Assembly: GCA_023249375.1 (NCBI GenBank)
Contig: JAHFCT010000022.1
Span: forward strand, 1-54,202
Length of the DNA: 54,202 nt
From: Gemmatimonadota bacterium
GTDB lineage: Bacteria; Gemmatimonadota; Gemmatimonadetes; Gemmatimonadales; Gemmatimonadaceae
Direction: 5' to 3'
Below are positions 41,264-49,980 of the stretch, piece by piece. Below the pieces are notes generated by a model. That model made no database searches. It was not told the DNA's origin and saw only the letters and a program-made list of their open reading frames with translations. Every line of letters begins with the position of its first letter. The stretch's first letter is position 1. The translations under genes were made by a program, and so were the position numbers.

Positions 41264-42208
41264 TTAGGCGAGTACGACCGGCTGCGCTGGCGCGGTGCCC
41301 GTGGTCACCATCGTCCAACCCGCGGGCAAGGCGAGCAGGCCAGCGGGGCCCGGCGCGGCTTCAGTCGCCGTGATGGCTGGTGCCGTCGGCGCCCGCGGTA
41401 CCGACGCGGCGTCCTGCACCGCAAACAGCGTGGACCCCGAGCCGCTCATCAGCGCGAGCACGGTGCGCGGCAGCGCCGCGAGCTGCGCACGCACCGTCGC
41501 CAGCTGCGGATGCCACTCGAAGATGACGGATTCGAAATCATTCACGGCATCGGCGGCGACGGCACTCCAACTGCCGAGCGCGCGCGGCGACCGCCAGGCG
41601 GCGACCGCACCAGCAGGCGACGCCGCGCGGTGCTCGGCCAGCGCCCCGTAGGCCTGCGCAGTGTTCACGCCGAAGGTGGGAACGACGAGCAGCACCGGGG
41701 CCGGCGGCAGCGGCGGGAGGTCGAGCATGCGTTCGCCGCGTCCCCAGCCCAACGCCAGTTCTGAGGGCGACGTGAGAAACGCGACATCGGCGCCGAGACG
41801 CGCCGCGATGTCGACGAGCGCGGCGTGGCCGAGCGGACGGTGAGCAAGCGCGTCGAGCGCCCGCAGCACGGCGGCGGCATCGGCACTGCCGCCCCCCAGT
41901 CCACCACCCACGGGAATGAACTTCTCGATTTCGATGTCGAATCCGCTCGGCGAACCGGCCACGGCGGCGTACGCTTCCGCCGCCCGCCACGCGAGGTTGT
42001 TCTCGACGGGGCCCAGGTCAGCGGCGCGCGCGGAGTCCGCGAAACGGACATCGAGCGAACGCGCGGCGGCGGCGCGCACGGTCACGATGTCGCCGAGTGC
42101 GAGGCGCTGAAAGAGCGTTTCGATCTGGTGGAAGCCGCTCTGTTCGCGCGCGAGCACTCTGAGCGCGAGATTGACCTTCGCCTGCGCCAGCACGCGCGCG
42201 GTGGTCAC
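41264..42208 (-). CDS. ispE: 4-diphosphocytidyl-2-C-methyl-D-erythritol kinase
   Basis: 314 residues from GTG 42208 (ARVLAQAKVNLALRVL). It is a GHMP kinase: the ATP loop IPVGGGLGGGSADAAAVLRA (98-117) and the C-terminal ALMSGSGSTLFAV are intact. AKVNLALRV holds the catalytic Lys. It phosphorylates CDP-ME in the MEP isoprenoid pathway. Its GTG overlaps the upstream membrane-protein stop (GTGA). Confidence 0.93.
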   Translation of the reverse strand: MTTARVLAQAKVNLALRVLAREQSGFHQIETLFQRLALGDIVTVRAAAARSLDVRFADSARAADLGPVENNLAWRAAEAYAAVAGSPSGFDIEIEKFIPVGGGLGGGSADAAAVLRALDALAHRPLGHAALVDIAARLGADVAFLTSPSELALGWGRGERMLDLPPLPPAPVLLVVPTFGVNTAQAYGALAEHRAASPAGAVAAWRSPRALGSWSAVAADAVNDFESVIFEWHPQLATVRAQLAALPRTVLALMSGSGSTLFAVQDAASVPRAPTAPAITATEAAPGPAGLLALPAGWTMVTTGTAPAQPVVLA

Positions 42209-43251
42209 GGCGCCGGCTCGTGCTCGCCGGTGACGCGCTTCATCTCCACCGCCTCGGCGGCTTCGATGTCGCCGAGATGCATGCCCATCCGCAGGAAGTA
42301 CCACGCGCCGATGACGGTGATGGGAATGAACGAGAGCACGTGGAAGCCGATGGCCCACGTGACGGCCTGCGCTTCGCTCACGCCGTAGACCGGCAGGGCG
42401 AGCTTGGCCATCGTCTCGAAGACGCCGACGAAGCCTGGCGACGACGGCACGGCGACGCCGACGACGATGATGCCCTGCACGAAGAGCGCGGCGGTGAATG
42501 GCGCAACGATGCCCACCGCCTTGAAGCCAAACCAGAAGGCGAGTCCATTCATGAGCCAGTGCACCATCGCCCAGGCAAAGGTCGCGGCGAAATGCGCAGG
42601 CCGGCGAATGACGGCGAGTCCCGCGGCGACGGAATGCACGAGCGCGCCGATTTGCGACTTGAAGCGCGGAAGCACCGCGCCGGTGATGCGCACGGCAAGC
42701 GATTCCATGGCGTGTGGCCATGTGGCGACCGCGAACAGGCCGCCCATCGACAGCGCGACGATGAAGGCCATCGCCGCCGCGGCCGACTGCACCGAGCGGC
42801 CGCCGATGGTGAGGTTCGCGGGGAAATCGGGGACGAGCAGCGCGACGACGAGCAGGATCACCACGCAGAGCGCGTCGAAGACGCGATCGACGGCGAGCGA
42901 GGCGAGGCCGGCGGACCACGGCACGTCCTTGCGTTCGCGCACAAGGACGAAGACGCGTGCAAGCTCACCGGCGCGCGCCGGCACGACGTTGTTGACCATC
43001 ATCCCAATGGCGGTGGCGCGCCACAGCGGTCCAAACGGAAGCTTGGGTGCGACGGGATCGAGAATGGTGCGCCAGCGGCGCGCGCGGAGCGGGAAAATCA
43101 GCTGTGACGTCACGGTGCACAGCGCCCACATCACGATGTCGCTGCCGCGCAGCGCCCGCACGACCTCACCGAAGTCGATGCCCTTCAGCGCGTACCAGAG
43201 CAGGAGCGCGCTGACGCCGATGCCGAGCGCACCACGCCATCCCATCTTCAT
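42205..43251 (-). CDS. LPG-synthase-type/UPF0104 membrane protein
   Basis: 348 residues with about eight membrane segments. The family signature is visible: LRARRWRTIL after the second helix, then MMVNNVVPARAGELARVFVL. AGLASLAVDRVFDALCVVIL and VVGVAVPSSPGFVGVFET follow. These flippase-like domains (YbhN/AglD/MprF-N type) translocate or handle lipid-linked substrates, and this protein has no synthase domain. It lies 3 nt after the HPt scaffold gene and overlaps ispE. The substrate is unknown. Confidence 0.82.
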   Translation of the reverse strand: MKMGWRGALGIGVSALLLWYALKGIDFGEVVRALRGSDIVMWALCTVTSQLIFPLRARRWRTILDPVAPKLPFGPLWRATAIGMMVNNVVPARAGELARVFVLVRERKDVPWSAGLASLAVDRVFDALCVVILLVVALLVPDFPANLTIGGRSVQSAAAAMAFIVALSMGGLFAVATWPHAMESLAVRITGAVLPRFKSQIGALVHSVAAGLAVIRRPAHFAATFAWAMVHWLMNGLAFWFGFKAVGIVAPFTAALFVQGIIVVGVAVPSSPGFVGVFETMAKLALPVYGVSEAQAVTWAIGFHVLSFIPITVIGAWYFLRMGMHLGDIEAAEAVEMKRVTGEHEPAP

Positions 43252-43254
43252 TTG

Positions 43255-44985
43255 TCAGTCCGCCGTGGCGGCGAGTTCGAGCAAGTCGAACAGCTCGGCC
43301 AACATCTCGGGATCCGGCGCGTCCGGAGACTGCCGAATCAAATCGCGCAGCTCGATGGCGCGGTCCAGCGCGTCGCGCCCGCGGTAGACGAGATCCTCGA
43401 TGGGGACGGTGACATCTTCATCGAGGGCCGCCGGCTCGGCGAGCGGCGCGGATTCGAGGCCGCTGAGTCCGGCAAGGCCGCGCTCGAGCATCGTATTGAG
43501 CGCGTCGCCGGAGCGTGGGCCGTGCGAGGACGCTGCCGGTGGCGCCGTCACTGCGGGCAGCGCCGTCGACGACACCAGCGATGCCTCTCCGTCGGGTGCG
43601 AGGCTGGCGATGGGCACGACGCCGTCCGGCGCCGCGCTGGCCAACGACTCCACGCCGTCGGGCGCGAGGCTCTCGATGGGCACGACGTCATCGGGCGCAA
43701 GGCTCTCGATGGGCACGACGTCATCGGGCGCAAGGCTCTCGATGGGCACCGCCGCGTGCGCCGCCAGCGCAGCTGCGACGACCGGCGCGACGGCGGCGTG
43801 GGCCACCGGCGTCGGCTGCTGCGGGCGCACCGCACGCACAATCTCAGCGGTGCTTCGCCCGTGCGGCGCGGAGAGCAGTTGGCACGCGGCGTCGAGCAGA
43901 TTGAGTGCGAGCCCCGCGAGCAGCGCAGCCTGCCCCTGCTGTTCGTCGAAGAATGTGGCGAGTGACGATTCACCGAAGCTCGCGGCCATGCGCGACAGCG
44001 CGCGCGTGGCGGCCCCGAGTTCGCGTGAGAGCCGTTCGCGCGTGGCGCCATCGGTGGCGCGCGCGGCGTCGCCGATGAGCCGGCGCAGGTGTTCGGCGTG
44101 GCTCACGACCTCGAGTCTGAATCGCTGCGACGCCGTGGTGGGCGGCGTGGGCGCGGCGCTCACGATGCCGGGCTGGCCATCGTCGGGGAAGAGCGAGCTG
44201 ATGGGGACGATATCGTCGGCCGCGCTCGGACCGCCTCCAAACGCCGCCGCGGCGGCCGCGAACGCCGTGATCGCACTCGACGCCGTGGACGGCCGGTCGC
44301 CGCGCTGGAGCGCGATGCTGCCATCGGCGAGCACGGCCGCCGCGCTGGTGAAGAGGGCGCGCAGCGCTGGCGTGACGGCGCCGCCGAGTTCAAACGTCTT
44401 CGCCGCCTGATCGAGGGCGTCGACGATTTCGGGCAGCGGCGGGAGATCGCGGAGCAGCGCGATGCCGCGCAGTCCACGCACGCGCTGCAAGGCGCCGGCG
44501 AAGGCGGCTGGTCCAACCGGATTGTCGGCGAAGTCTGCGAGCGCGTGTGCCACCTCGGCGCATTCCGTCGCGAGGAACACCGAAGCATTGGGCGCGGCCG
44601 CGCCCGCGCCAGAGGCGGCCGGCGCGAACTCGGCGAGTTCATGCGCACGGGCGGCGGCGCGCGTTGTGTCGGCCTCACTCCACGAGCGCACGCCACGAAT
44701 GAGGATCTTCAGATCGTCGATGGCGGCCACCCACGCGCCGCGCAGGGCGTCACTCCACGAGAGCGCGCCCGACTGCAGCGCATGCCCCACCCGCTCCATC
44801 GCGCCGGCAACGTCGGCAATTCCGCCGATCTTGGCCATCGTGGCGCTGCCACGCAGCGCGCGGGCGCTGCGAAGGCACCCCTCGAGATCCGGCGTGCCGC
44901 CGTGGGCGCGGGCGATGAGTCCGTCGAGGTGCTCGACGTACTCGGAGGCTTCGAGCGTGAAGAAGTCGAGGAGGCCGCTGCTCAT
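43255..44985 (-). CDS. Degenerate HPt-domain scaffold protein
   Basis: 576 residues. The N-terminus (FFTLEASEYVEHLDGLIARA) is an HPt/CheA-P1-like bundle, but the phospho-accepting His is Arg42 (SARALRGSA, where family members read aHxLKGSa). A second HPt-like bundle near residue 330 (ATRALSRMAASFGE) also has Arg in place of His. Between and after these are low-complexity linkers with three tandem VPIESLAPD(D/G)V units, plus related IVPISSLFPDDG and VPIEDLVYRGRD. No kinase domain is present. It is probably a CheA-derived scaffold or phosphotransfer decoy. The role is unknown. Confidence 0.65.
   Translation of the reverse strand: MSSGLLDFFTLEASEYVEHLDGLIARAHGGTPDLEGCLRSARALRGSATMAKIGGIADVAGAMERVGHALQSGALSWSDALRGAWVAAIDDLKILIRGVRSWSEADTTRAAARAHELAEFAPAASGAGAAAPNASVFLATECAEVAHALADFADNPVGPAAFAGALQRVRGLRGIALLRDLPPLPEIVDALDQAAKTFELGGAVTPALRALFTSAAAVLADGSIALQRGDRPSTASSAITAFAAAAAAFGGGPSAADDIVPISSLFPDDGQPGIVSAAPTPPTTASQRFRLEVVSHAEHLRRLIGDAARATDGATRERLSRELGAATRALSRMAASFGESSLATFFDEQQGQAALLAGLALNLLDAACQLLSAPHGRSTAEIVRAVRPQQPTPVAHAAVAPVVAAALAAHAAVPIESLAPDDVVPIESLAPDDVVPIESLAPDGVESLASAAPDGVVPIASLAPDGEASLVSSTALPAVTAPPAASSHGPRSGDALNTMLERGLAGLSGLESAPLAEPAALDEDVTVPIEDLVYRGRDALDRAIELRDLIRQSPDAPDPEMLAELFDLLELAATAD
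43658..43756 (-). repeat. 33-bp in-frame tandem repeat (3 units)
   Basis: Three near-identical 33-bp units (phase marks at 43661, 43694 and 43727) encode VPIESLAPD(D/G)V within the HPt scaffold gene. The near-identity of the DNA, not just the protein, implies recent expansion. Confidence 0.85.
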
Positions 44986-45070
44986 CAGAGGTGCAAGCTA
45001 CGGGGCAGGGAATGGGGTGGCAATAAGGCCATACCTATAGACGCGGCGCGCTCACGAGGTGTAACTGAGA

Positions 45071-45209
45071 TTGAGGACAGGGATCACGGATCACGAATCA
45101 GGATCTTGATCAAGGATATCGATGGCGATGGTCTTCGCTGGACCTATCCATCGCGATCTGAATCCGCTGTCTGAATCCGGAATCGTGATCCGTGATCCCC
45201 GTCCTCTAT
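45071..45209. repeat. Dispersed palindromic repeat, copy 4 (long form)
   Basis: The left arm begins GATTGAGGACAGGGATCACG, then GATCACGAATCAGGATC. The right arm read in reverse is GAGGACGGGGATCACGGATC, then ACGATTCCGGATTCAG. The inner part has further matches (GATGGCGATGG with CCATCGCGATC). The right end overlaps the last codons of pdxJ. It occupies most of the 220-bp gap between pdxJ and the HPt gene. Confidence 0.75.
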
Positions 45210-45943
45210 CGCGCGCGCGACAGCGCGCGCTCCATCTCGCGCACCGCCGCTTCGATGCCGACGAACACGGCGCGACTCACAATCGTATGCCCGATGTTGA
45301 GCTCCTCGATCTCCGTGATGGCGGCCACGGGGCCGACGTTGCGCACGGTCAGCCCGTGGCCGGCGTGCACGGCGAGGCCGGCGGCGCGGGCGCGACGGGC
45401 GCCGTCGCGCAGCGCGGCGAGCGTGGCGGGGTCGGCGGACGCGTGAGCGTAGCGACCGGTGTGCAGCTCGATGGCGGCCGCGCCGAGCGCGGCCGCCTGG
45501 TCGATCATCCGCGGGTCGGGGTCGATGAAGAGCGACGTGCGGATGCCGGCGGCGTCCAGACGGGCCAGTGCGGCGCGCATGCGGGCGGCGTCATGTGTGA
45601 CGTCGAGCCCGCCCTCAGTCGTCACTTCTTCGCGGCGCTCCGGCACCAAGGTCACTTGGTGCGGGCGCAGCCGTTCGGCGATGGCCAGCATCTCATCGGT
45701 GACGGCCATCTCGAGGTTGAAGGGCGTGCGAATCACCCGCAGAATCGCGTCGACGTCGGCGTCCTGAATGTGCCGGCGGTCTTCGCGCAGATGGGCGGTG
45801 ATGCCATCGGCGCCAGCCGCTTCACAGGCGACGGCAGCCGCGGCGGGGTCGGGTTCGTCGGCGTGGCGCGCCTGACGAATGGTCGCCACGTGATCGATGT
45901 TGATGCAGAGGCGGAGATGCCCCGGGCCGCTGGTAGATTCCAT
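45206..45943 (-). CDS. pdxJ: Pyridoxine 5'-phosphate synthase
   Basis: 245 residues. [24 protein letters not shown] is the family N-terminus with substrate Asn/Asp/His, seen here as [14 protein letters not shown]. Then come [51 protein letters not shown] and [10 protein letters not shown]. It condenses 1-deoxyxylulose-5-phosphate with 3-amino-2-oxopropyl phosphate in vitamin B6 synthesis. Length is normal. It is divergent from the small lipoprotein gene. Confidence 0.96.
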   Translation of the reverse strand: MESTSGPGHLRLCINIDHVATIRQARHADEPDPAAAAVACEAAGADGITAHLREDRRHIQDADVDAILRVIRTPFNLEMAVTDEMLAIAERLRPHQVTLVPERREEVTTEGGLDVTHDAARMRAALARLDAAGIRTSLFIDPDPRMIDQAAALGAAAIELHTGRYAHASADPATLAALRDGARRARAAGLAVHAGHGLTVRNVGPVAAITEIEELNIGHTIVSRAVFVGIEAAVREMERALSRAR

Positions 45944-45963
45944 AAGTCCGTCCCATCCGTAAT

Positions 45964-45980
45964 CGCGGATCCAATCCGCG
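45964..45980 (+). promoter_or_regulatory. Inverted repeat overlapping the lipoprotein RBS
   Basis: CGCGGAT, a CCA spacer and ATCCGCG form a perfect 7-bp inverted repeat that ends at the GGGAG Shine-Dalgarno of the 45991 gene. It could be an operator or an mRNA hairpin controlling translation. It could also be chance in GC-rich DNA. Confidence 0.35.
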
Positions 45981-45990
45981 GGAGTGCCCA

Positions 45991-46464
45991 GTGAAACGAC
46001 TCGCCCTGCTGTTGCTGCCCGCCGCTGCTGCCTGCGCCAGCCTTTCAGGCGGCGGCGCCGGCACCGGTGCCGACTCGCCGAACGCGGCGATCCAGCAGTT
46101 CCTCGCGGCCGCTCAGCGGAAGGACCTCCCGGCCATGGCCGCCTTGTGGGGCACCGAGAAGGGCCCCGCGAGCAAGACCATGGACAAGAAGGAACTCGAT
46201 CGGCGCGAGTTGATAATGATCCAGTGCCTGCCGCACGAGAAGGCCACCCTTGGCAAGTCCTCGCCTTCGGAAGCGGGCCGCCTGAAGTTCCCCGTGGAGC
46301 TGACGCTGCTGACCCGCAAGGCGACGCCGGCGTTCACCGCGGTGCAGGGACCGGGCAAGCGCTGGTATGTGGAGAACTTTGAGATCGATCAACTTCGTGA
46401 TCAGGGATTCTGCGGCGCGACGGCGGCGCCGCCGTCGGCGGGAGCAGCGCAGTCCGTGCGCTGA
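45991..46464 (+). CDS. Small lipoprotein, function unknown
   Basis: 157 residues from GTG 45991. The signal peptide has a lipobox ([13 protein letters not shown]), predicting a lipid-modified Cys near residue 15. The mature part ([20 protein letters not shown] at its start, [16 protein letters not shown] later) has the helix-then-strand pattern of NTF2/SnoaL-like or DUF4878-like domains. It likely sits in the outer membrane facing the periplasm. No partner is evident in the neighbourhood. The C-terminus is Ala/Pro-rich. Confidence 0.65.
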   Translation: MKRLALLLLPAAAACASLSGGGAGTGADSPNAAIQQFLAAAQRKDLPAMAALWGTEKGPASKTMDKKELDRRELIMIQCLPHEKATLGKSSPSEAGRLKFPVELTLLTRKATPAFTAVQGPGKRWYVENFEIDQLRDQGFCGATAAPPSAGAAQSVR

Positions 46465-46571
46465 TGCGTTGCTGAGGACGACGGAGAGTACGCGGCTGCG
46501 GCCGCGACAAACGAAATCGGCGTTGTGATGGGGCGGTGAGCGCCTGGGCAACCGGGGACTTGCCGCCCCAG

Positions 46572-46982
46572 TTAGTATTCACTGAGTTCGATGAGCACGC
46601 CGCCCGTCGACTTCGGATGCAGGAAGGCAATGCGCTTGCCCTCGGCGCCGATGCGCGGCACCTCATCAATGAGCACGATGCCCGCGGCCTTCGCCCTGGC
46701 AAGCGTGCCATCGAGATCCTCGACGCAGAAGCAGACGTGGTGGATGCCCGGGCCTTTCTTGCCGACGAACCTCGCAATGGGCGAGTCGGCGGCAGCGGGT
46801 TCGAGCAGTTCGACGAGTGAATCACCGGCCGCGAGGCCAGCAATGCGGGCGCCGTCGGCATCATCGAGCGGCGACTCCGGAAGTCCGAGCACGTCGCGGT
46901 AGAACGGCAGGACGTCGTCGAGGGCGCGCACGGCAACGCCGATGTGGGCGATGCGGGTGCCACGACGGTCGGGAGTGGTCAT
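46572..46982 (-). CDS. mce: Methylmalonyl-CoA epimerase
   Basis: 136 residues of the VOC (glyoxalase-like) superfamily. RIAHIGVAVRALDDVLPFYR supplies the first metal His. GKKGPGIHHVCFCVEDLDG supplies the second, together with the family-typical G-P-G-I-H-H-V/I. VPRIGAEGKRIAFLHPKSTG and the final ELSEY give the Glu ligand. It interconverts (R)- and (S)-methylmalonyl-CoA. ATG 46982 is preceded by GGAG at 9 nt. Methylmalonyl-CoA mutase is not in the window. A possible GATAAT -10 lies at 47018-47023 on the minus strand. Confidence 0.9.
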   Translation of the reverse strand: MTTPDRRGTRIAHIGVAVRALDDVLPFYRDVLGLPESPLDDADGARIAGLAAGDSLVELLEPAAADSPIARFVGKKGPGIHHVCFCVEDLDGTLARAKAAGIVLIDEVPRIGAEGKRIAFLHPKSTGGVLIELSEY

Positions 46983-47067
46983 GACGCGGTGCTCCGGCAA
47001 CAGGGTGGGCGCCTAACATTATCGAGCGCGAGCGGTGGGCGGCACCGTCGCAGCGGAGGCGAGGCGA

Positions 47068-47397
47068 ATGGCGGGCAATTTGGTAAACGTGACGGATGCC
47101 GACTTCGAACAGGAAGTGGAGAAGCACCAGGGCGTCGCCGTCGTGGATTTCTGGGCCACGTGGTGCGGCCCGTGCCGCATGATTGCGCCCATCCTCGAGC
47201 AGCTCTCGACGGAATACGCGGGCAAGGTGAAGGTGACCAAGCTCGACGTGGACATGAATCAGAAGACCTCGATGCGATTCAACGTGCGCTCGATCCCGAC
47301 GTTGCTGTTCTTCAAGGACGGCAAGGTCGTGGATCAGGTGATTGGCGCGGTGCCGAAGGCGGCGCTCGAGGCCAAGTTCAAGACGCACACGGCGTAG
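47068..47397 (+). CDS. trxA: Thioredoxin
   Basis: 109 residues from ATG 47068 (MAGNLVNVTDADFEQEV). The redox site is WATWCGPCRMIAPIL (Cys33, Cys36). The cis-Pro follows in VRSIPTLLFFKDGKVVDQVIG. It is a canonical cytoplasmic thioredoxin. GAGG precedes the ATG. A GTG at 47035 would add 11 poorly conserved residues and is rejected. A good terminator follows, so it is probably monocistronic. Confidence 0.96.
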   Translation: MAGNLVNVTDADFEQEVEKHQGVAVVDFWATWCGPCRMIAPILEQLSTEYAGKVKVTKLDVDMNQKTSMRFNVRSIPTLLFFKDGKVVDQVIGAVPKAALEAKFKTHTA

Positions 47398-47437
47398 CTG
47401 CCGGATTGCGGTGCGGGCGTGCGCTCGCACACAATTC

Positions 47438-47476
47438 AACCCGGGCTCCGCGACGCGGACGCCCGGGTTTCGCTTT
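47438..47476 (+). terminator. Intrinsic terminator of trxA
   Basis: AACCCGGGC (47438-47446) and GCCCGGGTT (47461-47469) form a perfect 9-bp stem, followed by TCGCTTT. The 14-nt loop is itself partly self-complementary (CCGCG/CGCGG). Confidence 0.8.
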
Positions 47477-47487
47477 AGCCCCCGCAC

Positions 47488-48471
47488 ATGCCTGTCGCCG
47501 CCGGACATCTTCGGTATCCCAAGGTCAGGGCGCTGCTGCCCCGGACGCGCCTCGCGTACGTCCATCTGCAGAACCTGCTGACGGACGCAAAGCGCGACCG
47601 CGCCGCGCGGGTCTTCGGCTACGTCTCGATCCTGCTGCCCGACGAGCTGCTGGTCCTCTACATGGAGGAGGGCGAGCTGGTCAACGCCACGGCGACCGCG
47701 GACGGCCGCACGTGGCGCGCGCTGCCGATTGGCGAAGCGATCGCGAAAGTGCCGAGTGCGGCGGAGTACGGCGAGATCTGCTTTCACGAAGCGGAGGATG
47801 AGCAGCTGGCCGCGATGTACGCGACGCAGACGACGCCCGACCTGGGATGGCCGGCCGAACTCCCGGTGGCCAGCAGCGCCGCGCTGCTCGGCAACATGAT
47901 GGCGACGCTCTTCGACGGCGTGCTCGAGGTGATGGCCGACGGCGGCGTCAACTACGTCGTGTTTCGGCACGGCATGCCGCTGCGCGGGTACTACGTGGCG
48001 AATGGCGCCGAGGGCGATGCAGCGGCGCACGTGCGTGCGCTGCTCGATCGCGCCTTCCGCAACGGCGGCTCGGCGCGGCGATGGGACGTGCCGCCCGCGC
48101 TTCCCAATCAGGCGGCGCCGGCGCTGATCGCGGCGTACCGCGACCTGGTCGCGGCGCTGATGCGCAGTCTCGCCGAGCACGGCGCGAGCGGCGCGTTCGC
48201 GGTGGCCGAGCACGCGCGGCATCATCTGCTGGGCAAGCATCCCGCACTCGACAAATTCTCGCTGACGCTGCCCAACCAGCGCGATCCGGTGGTGGACACG
48301 CCGGAACTGTCGGCGGCCATCGCGGCGTGGCTTGTCGAGACGATGTGGCACCTGCATCTGCCGGATGGTGTCGCGGTGGAGCGGCTGATGGCCGACGTCG
48401 CGCGCTCGCGCCGCCACTTGTTTCAGGCGGCCGGGCTCTTCGAGGCCCTCGGATGGCGCATTCCGTGGTAG
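47488..48471 (+). CDS. Conserved-looking protein of unknown function
   Basis: 327 residues from ATG 47488. The N-terminal half is a beta-rich domain (RLAYVHLQNLLTDAKRDRAA, SILLPDELLVLYMEEGELVN, GGVNYVVFRHGMPLRGYYV), and the C-terminal ~130 residues are helical. EELLVLYMEEG-like strands followed by a GxxRxYYV strand recall small-molecule or cyclic-nucleotide sensing folds, but I cannot assign a family. There is no signal peptide or membrane segment. It overlaps rsmI by 19 nt, so the two are coupled. Confidence 0.6.
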   Translation: MPVAAGHLRYPKVRALLPRTRLAYVHLQNLLTDAKRDRAARVFGYVSILLPDELLVLYMEEGELVNATATADGRTWRALPIGEAIAKVPSAAEYGEICFHEAEDEQLAAMYATQTTPDLGWPAELPVASSAALLGNMMATLFDGVLEVMADGGVNYVVFRHGMPLRGYYVANGAEGDAAAHVRALLDRAFRNGGSARRWDVPPALPNQAAPALIAAYRDLVAALMRSLAEHGASGAFAVAEHARHHLLGKHPALDKFSLTLPNQRDPVVDTPELSAAIAAWLVETMWHLHLPDGVAVERLMADVARSRRHLFQAAGLFEALGWRIPW

Positions 48472-49292
48472 AGCCGGCGGGCACGCTCTACATCGTCAGC
48501 ACGCCCATCGGGAATCTCGGAGACCTGAGTGCGCGCGCGCAGGAGGCGCTGCGCTCGGCCGATACGATACTCGCCGAAGACACGCGCCACACGCGCGCAC
48601 TGCTGACGCACTTTGACATTCACACGCCGCTGGAGTCGTATCACGAGCACAACGAGGCGGCATCGACGCCGGGGCTCGTGGGCCGGCTGCAGCTTGGCGC
48701 GCGTCTGGCGCTCGTGAGCGACGCCGGCACGCCGTTGCTCAGCGATCCGGGCGCGCGATTGGTGCAGGCGGCCACGGCGGCGGGCGTTGCGGTCGTTCCC
48801 GTGCCGGGCGCCTCGGCGCTCCTCGCCGCGCTCGTGGGATCGGCGCTGCCGGCGGATCGCTTCACCTTCTTCGGCTTCGTGCCGCGCAAGGGACCGGAAC
48901 GGCGCGAGGTGCTGGGCGCGGTCGCGGCGCTGCGGCACACGGCCGTGCTGTACGAAGCGCCGTCGCGCGTCGGCGACACGCTCGCGGACCTGGCGTCGGC
49001 AGGGGCGGGCGGCCGATCCGCGGTGGTGGCGCGCGAACTCACCAAGCAGTTCGAAGAGTTCTGCCGTGGCACCGTGCAGGACTTGGCCGCGCGATTTGCT
49101 GACGAGGCGCCGCGCGGCGAAGTGGTCATCGTCGTGCAGGGCGCTGAAGCACCGATACGCGACGAGGACGCCCTGCGCGCCCGCGCGGCGGCACTGCGCG
49201 CCGAAGGGTTGAGCGCCCGCGACGTGGTGCGCGTTCTCATGGAGGACGACGGCGCACCGCGCAACCTCGCGTATCGCCTCGCCCACGACTAA
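48453..49292 (+). CDS. rsmI: 16S rRNA (cytidine1402-2'-O)-methyltransferase
   Basis: 279 residues. The tetrapyrrole-methylase fold shows GTLYIVSTPIGNLGDLSARA, ILAEDTRHTRALLTHF, YHEHNEAA, LVSDAGTPLLSDPGARLV and PVPGASALLAALVGSALP. RFTFFGFVPRKGPERRE and VARELTKQFEEFCRGTV follow. It modifies C1402 in the ribosomal P site. ATG 48453 has GAGG at 7 nt. GTG 48465, with GGATGG upstream, is the alternative. The gene begins inside the preceding reading frame. Confidence 0.94.
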   Translation: MAHSVVEPAGTLYIVSTPIGNLGDLSARAQEALRSADTILAEDTRHTRALLTHFDIHTPLESYHEHNEAASTPGLVGRLQLGARLALVSDAGTPLLSDPGARLVQAATAAGVAVVPVPGASALLAALVGSALPADRFTFFGFVPRKGPERREVLGAVAALRHTAVLYEAPSRVGDTLADLASAGAGGRSAVVARELTKQFEEFCRGTVQDLAARFADEAPRGEVVIVVQGAEAPIRDEDALRARAAALRAEGLSARDVVRVLMEDDGAPRNLAYRLAHD

Positions 49293-49296
49293 GCAG

Positions 49297-49980
49297 ATGC
49301 GCCTCCCTCGAATCCTTCTCGTCGCCGTGCCGCTGCTGGCGGCCGCGGTCCGCCCTGCGGCGGCGCCCGCGGCGCGGCTCGCCGTCGCGCGGTTGCAATA
49401 CGACGGCGGCGGCGACTGGTACGCAAATCCGTCGAGCATTCCCAATCTGATCACTGCCATCCGTCAGCGGACGACACTCGACGTCGACCCGAAGGAGGCG
49501 CGCGTCACGCTCATGGACGAGCGGCTGTGGGACTACCCGTTCCTGCATCTCACGGGGCACGGCAACATCCGCCTCACCGACGCCGAGGTGCCGCGCCTGC
49601 GCGAGTACCTGCTGAAGGGCGGTTTCCTGCACGCCGATGACAACTACGGGCTCGACGATTCGTTCCGCCGCGAAATGAAGCGTGTCTTCCCCGATCGCGA
49701 CCTCATCGACGTGCCGCTGCGGCACCCGGTGTATCACGCGGTGTATGACTTCCCGCAGGGCGTGCCCAAGATCCACGAGCACGACGGCAAGCCGGCGCGC
49801 GGGCTCGGCATCTTCATTGGCGACCGACTCGCCGTCTTCTACAGCTACGAGAGCGATCTCGGCAATGGATGGGAGGACGTGGGCACGTATAAGGATGATC
49901 CGCCGGACCTGCACGAAAAGGCGCTCCAGATGGGTGTCAACCTTTTCGTGTACGCCGTGACAAGCCGCCCGGGCGCATGA
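49297..49980 (+). CDS. DUF4159 exported protein
   Basis: 227 residues with a signal peptide (ILLVAVPLLAAAVRPAAAPA). The DUF4159 core is clear: LAVARLQYDGGGDWYANPSS, the YPFLHLTGHGNIRLTDAEV strand-turn and LREYLLKGGFLHADDNYGLD. Then come FPDRDLIDVPLRHPVYHAVY and LAVFYSYESDLGNGWED. This is a glutamine-amidotransferase-like/flavodoxin-like fold of unknown activity. It overlaps the DUF4175 gene by 4 nt (ATGA). The pair with a downstream TPR protein resembles MoxR-vWA-type operons, where DUF4159 proteins recur. Confidence 0.85.
   Translation: MRLPRILLVAVPLLAAAVRPAAAPAARLAVARLQYDGGGDWYANPSSIPNLITAIRQRTTLDVDPKEARVTLMDERLWDYPFLHLTGHGNIRLTDAEVPRLREYLLKGGFLHADDNYGLDDSFRREMKRVFPDRDLIDVPLRHPVYHAVYDFPQGVPKIHEHDGKPARGLGIFIGDRLAVFYSYESDLGNGWEDVGTYKDDPPDLHEKALQMGVNLFVYAVTSRPGA

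Noticed and set aside
42209-42919. In-frame upstream extension of ispE
   Set aside because: The extra 237 codons overlap the membrane-protein gene out of frame. GTG 42208 gives the correct IspE N-terminus.
43658-43756. CRISPR-like array
   Set aside because: The units are contiguous, in frame and without spacers. It is a protein repeat.
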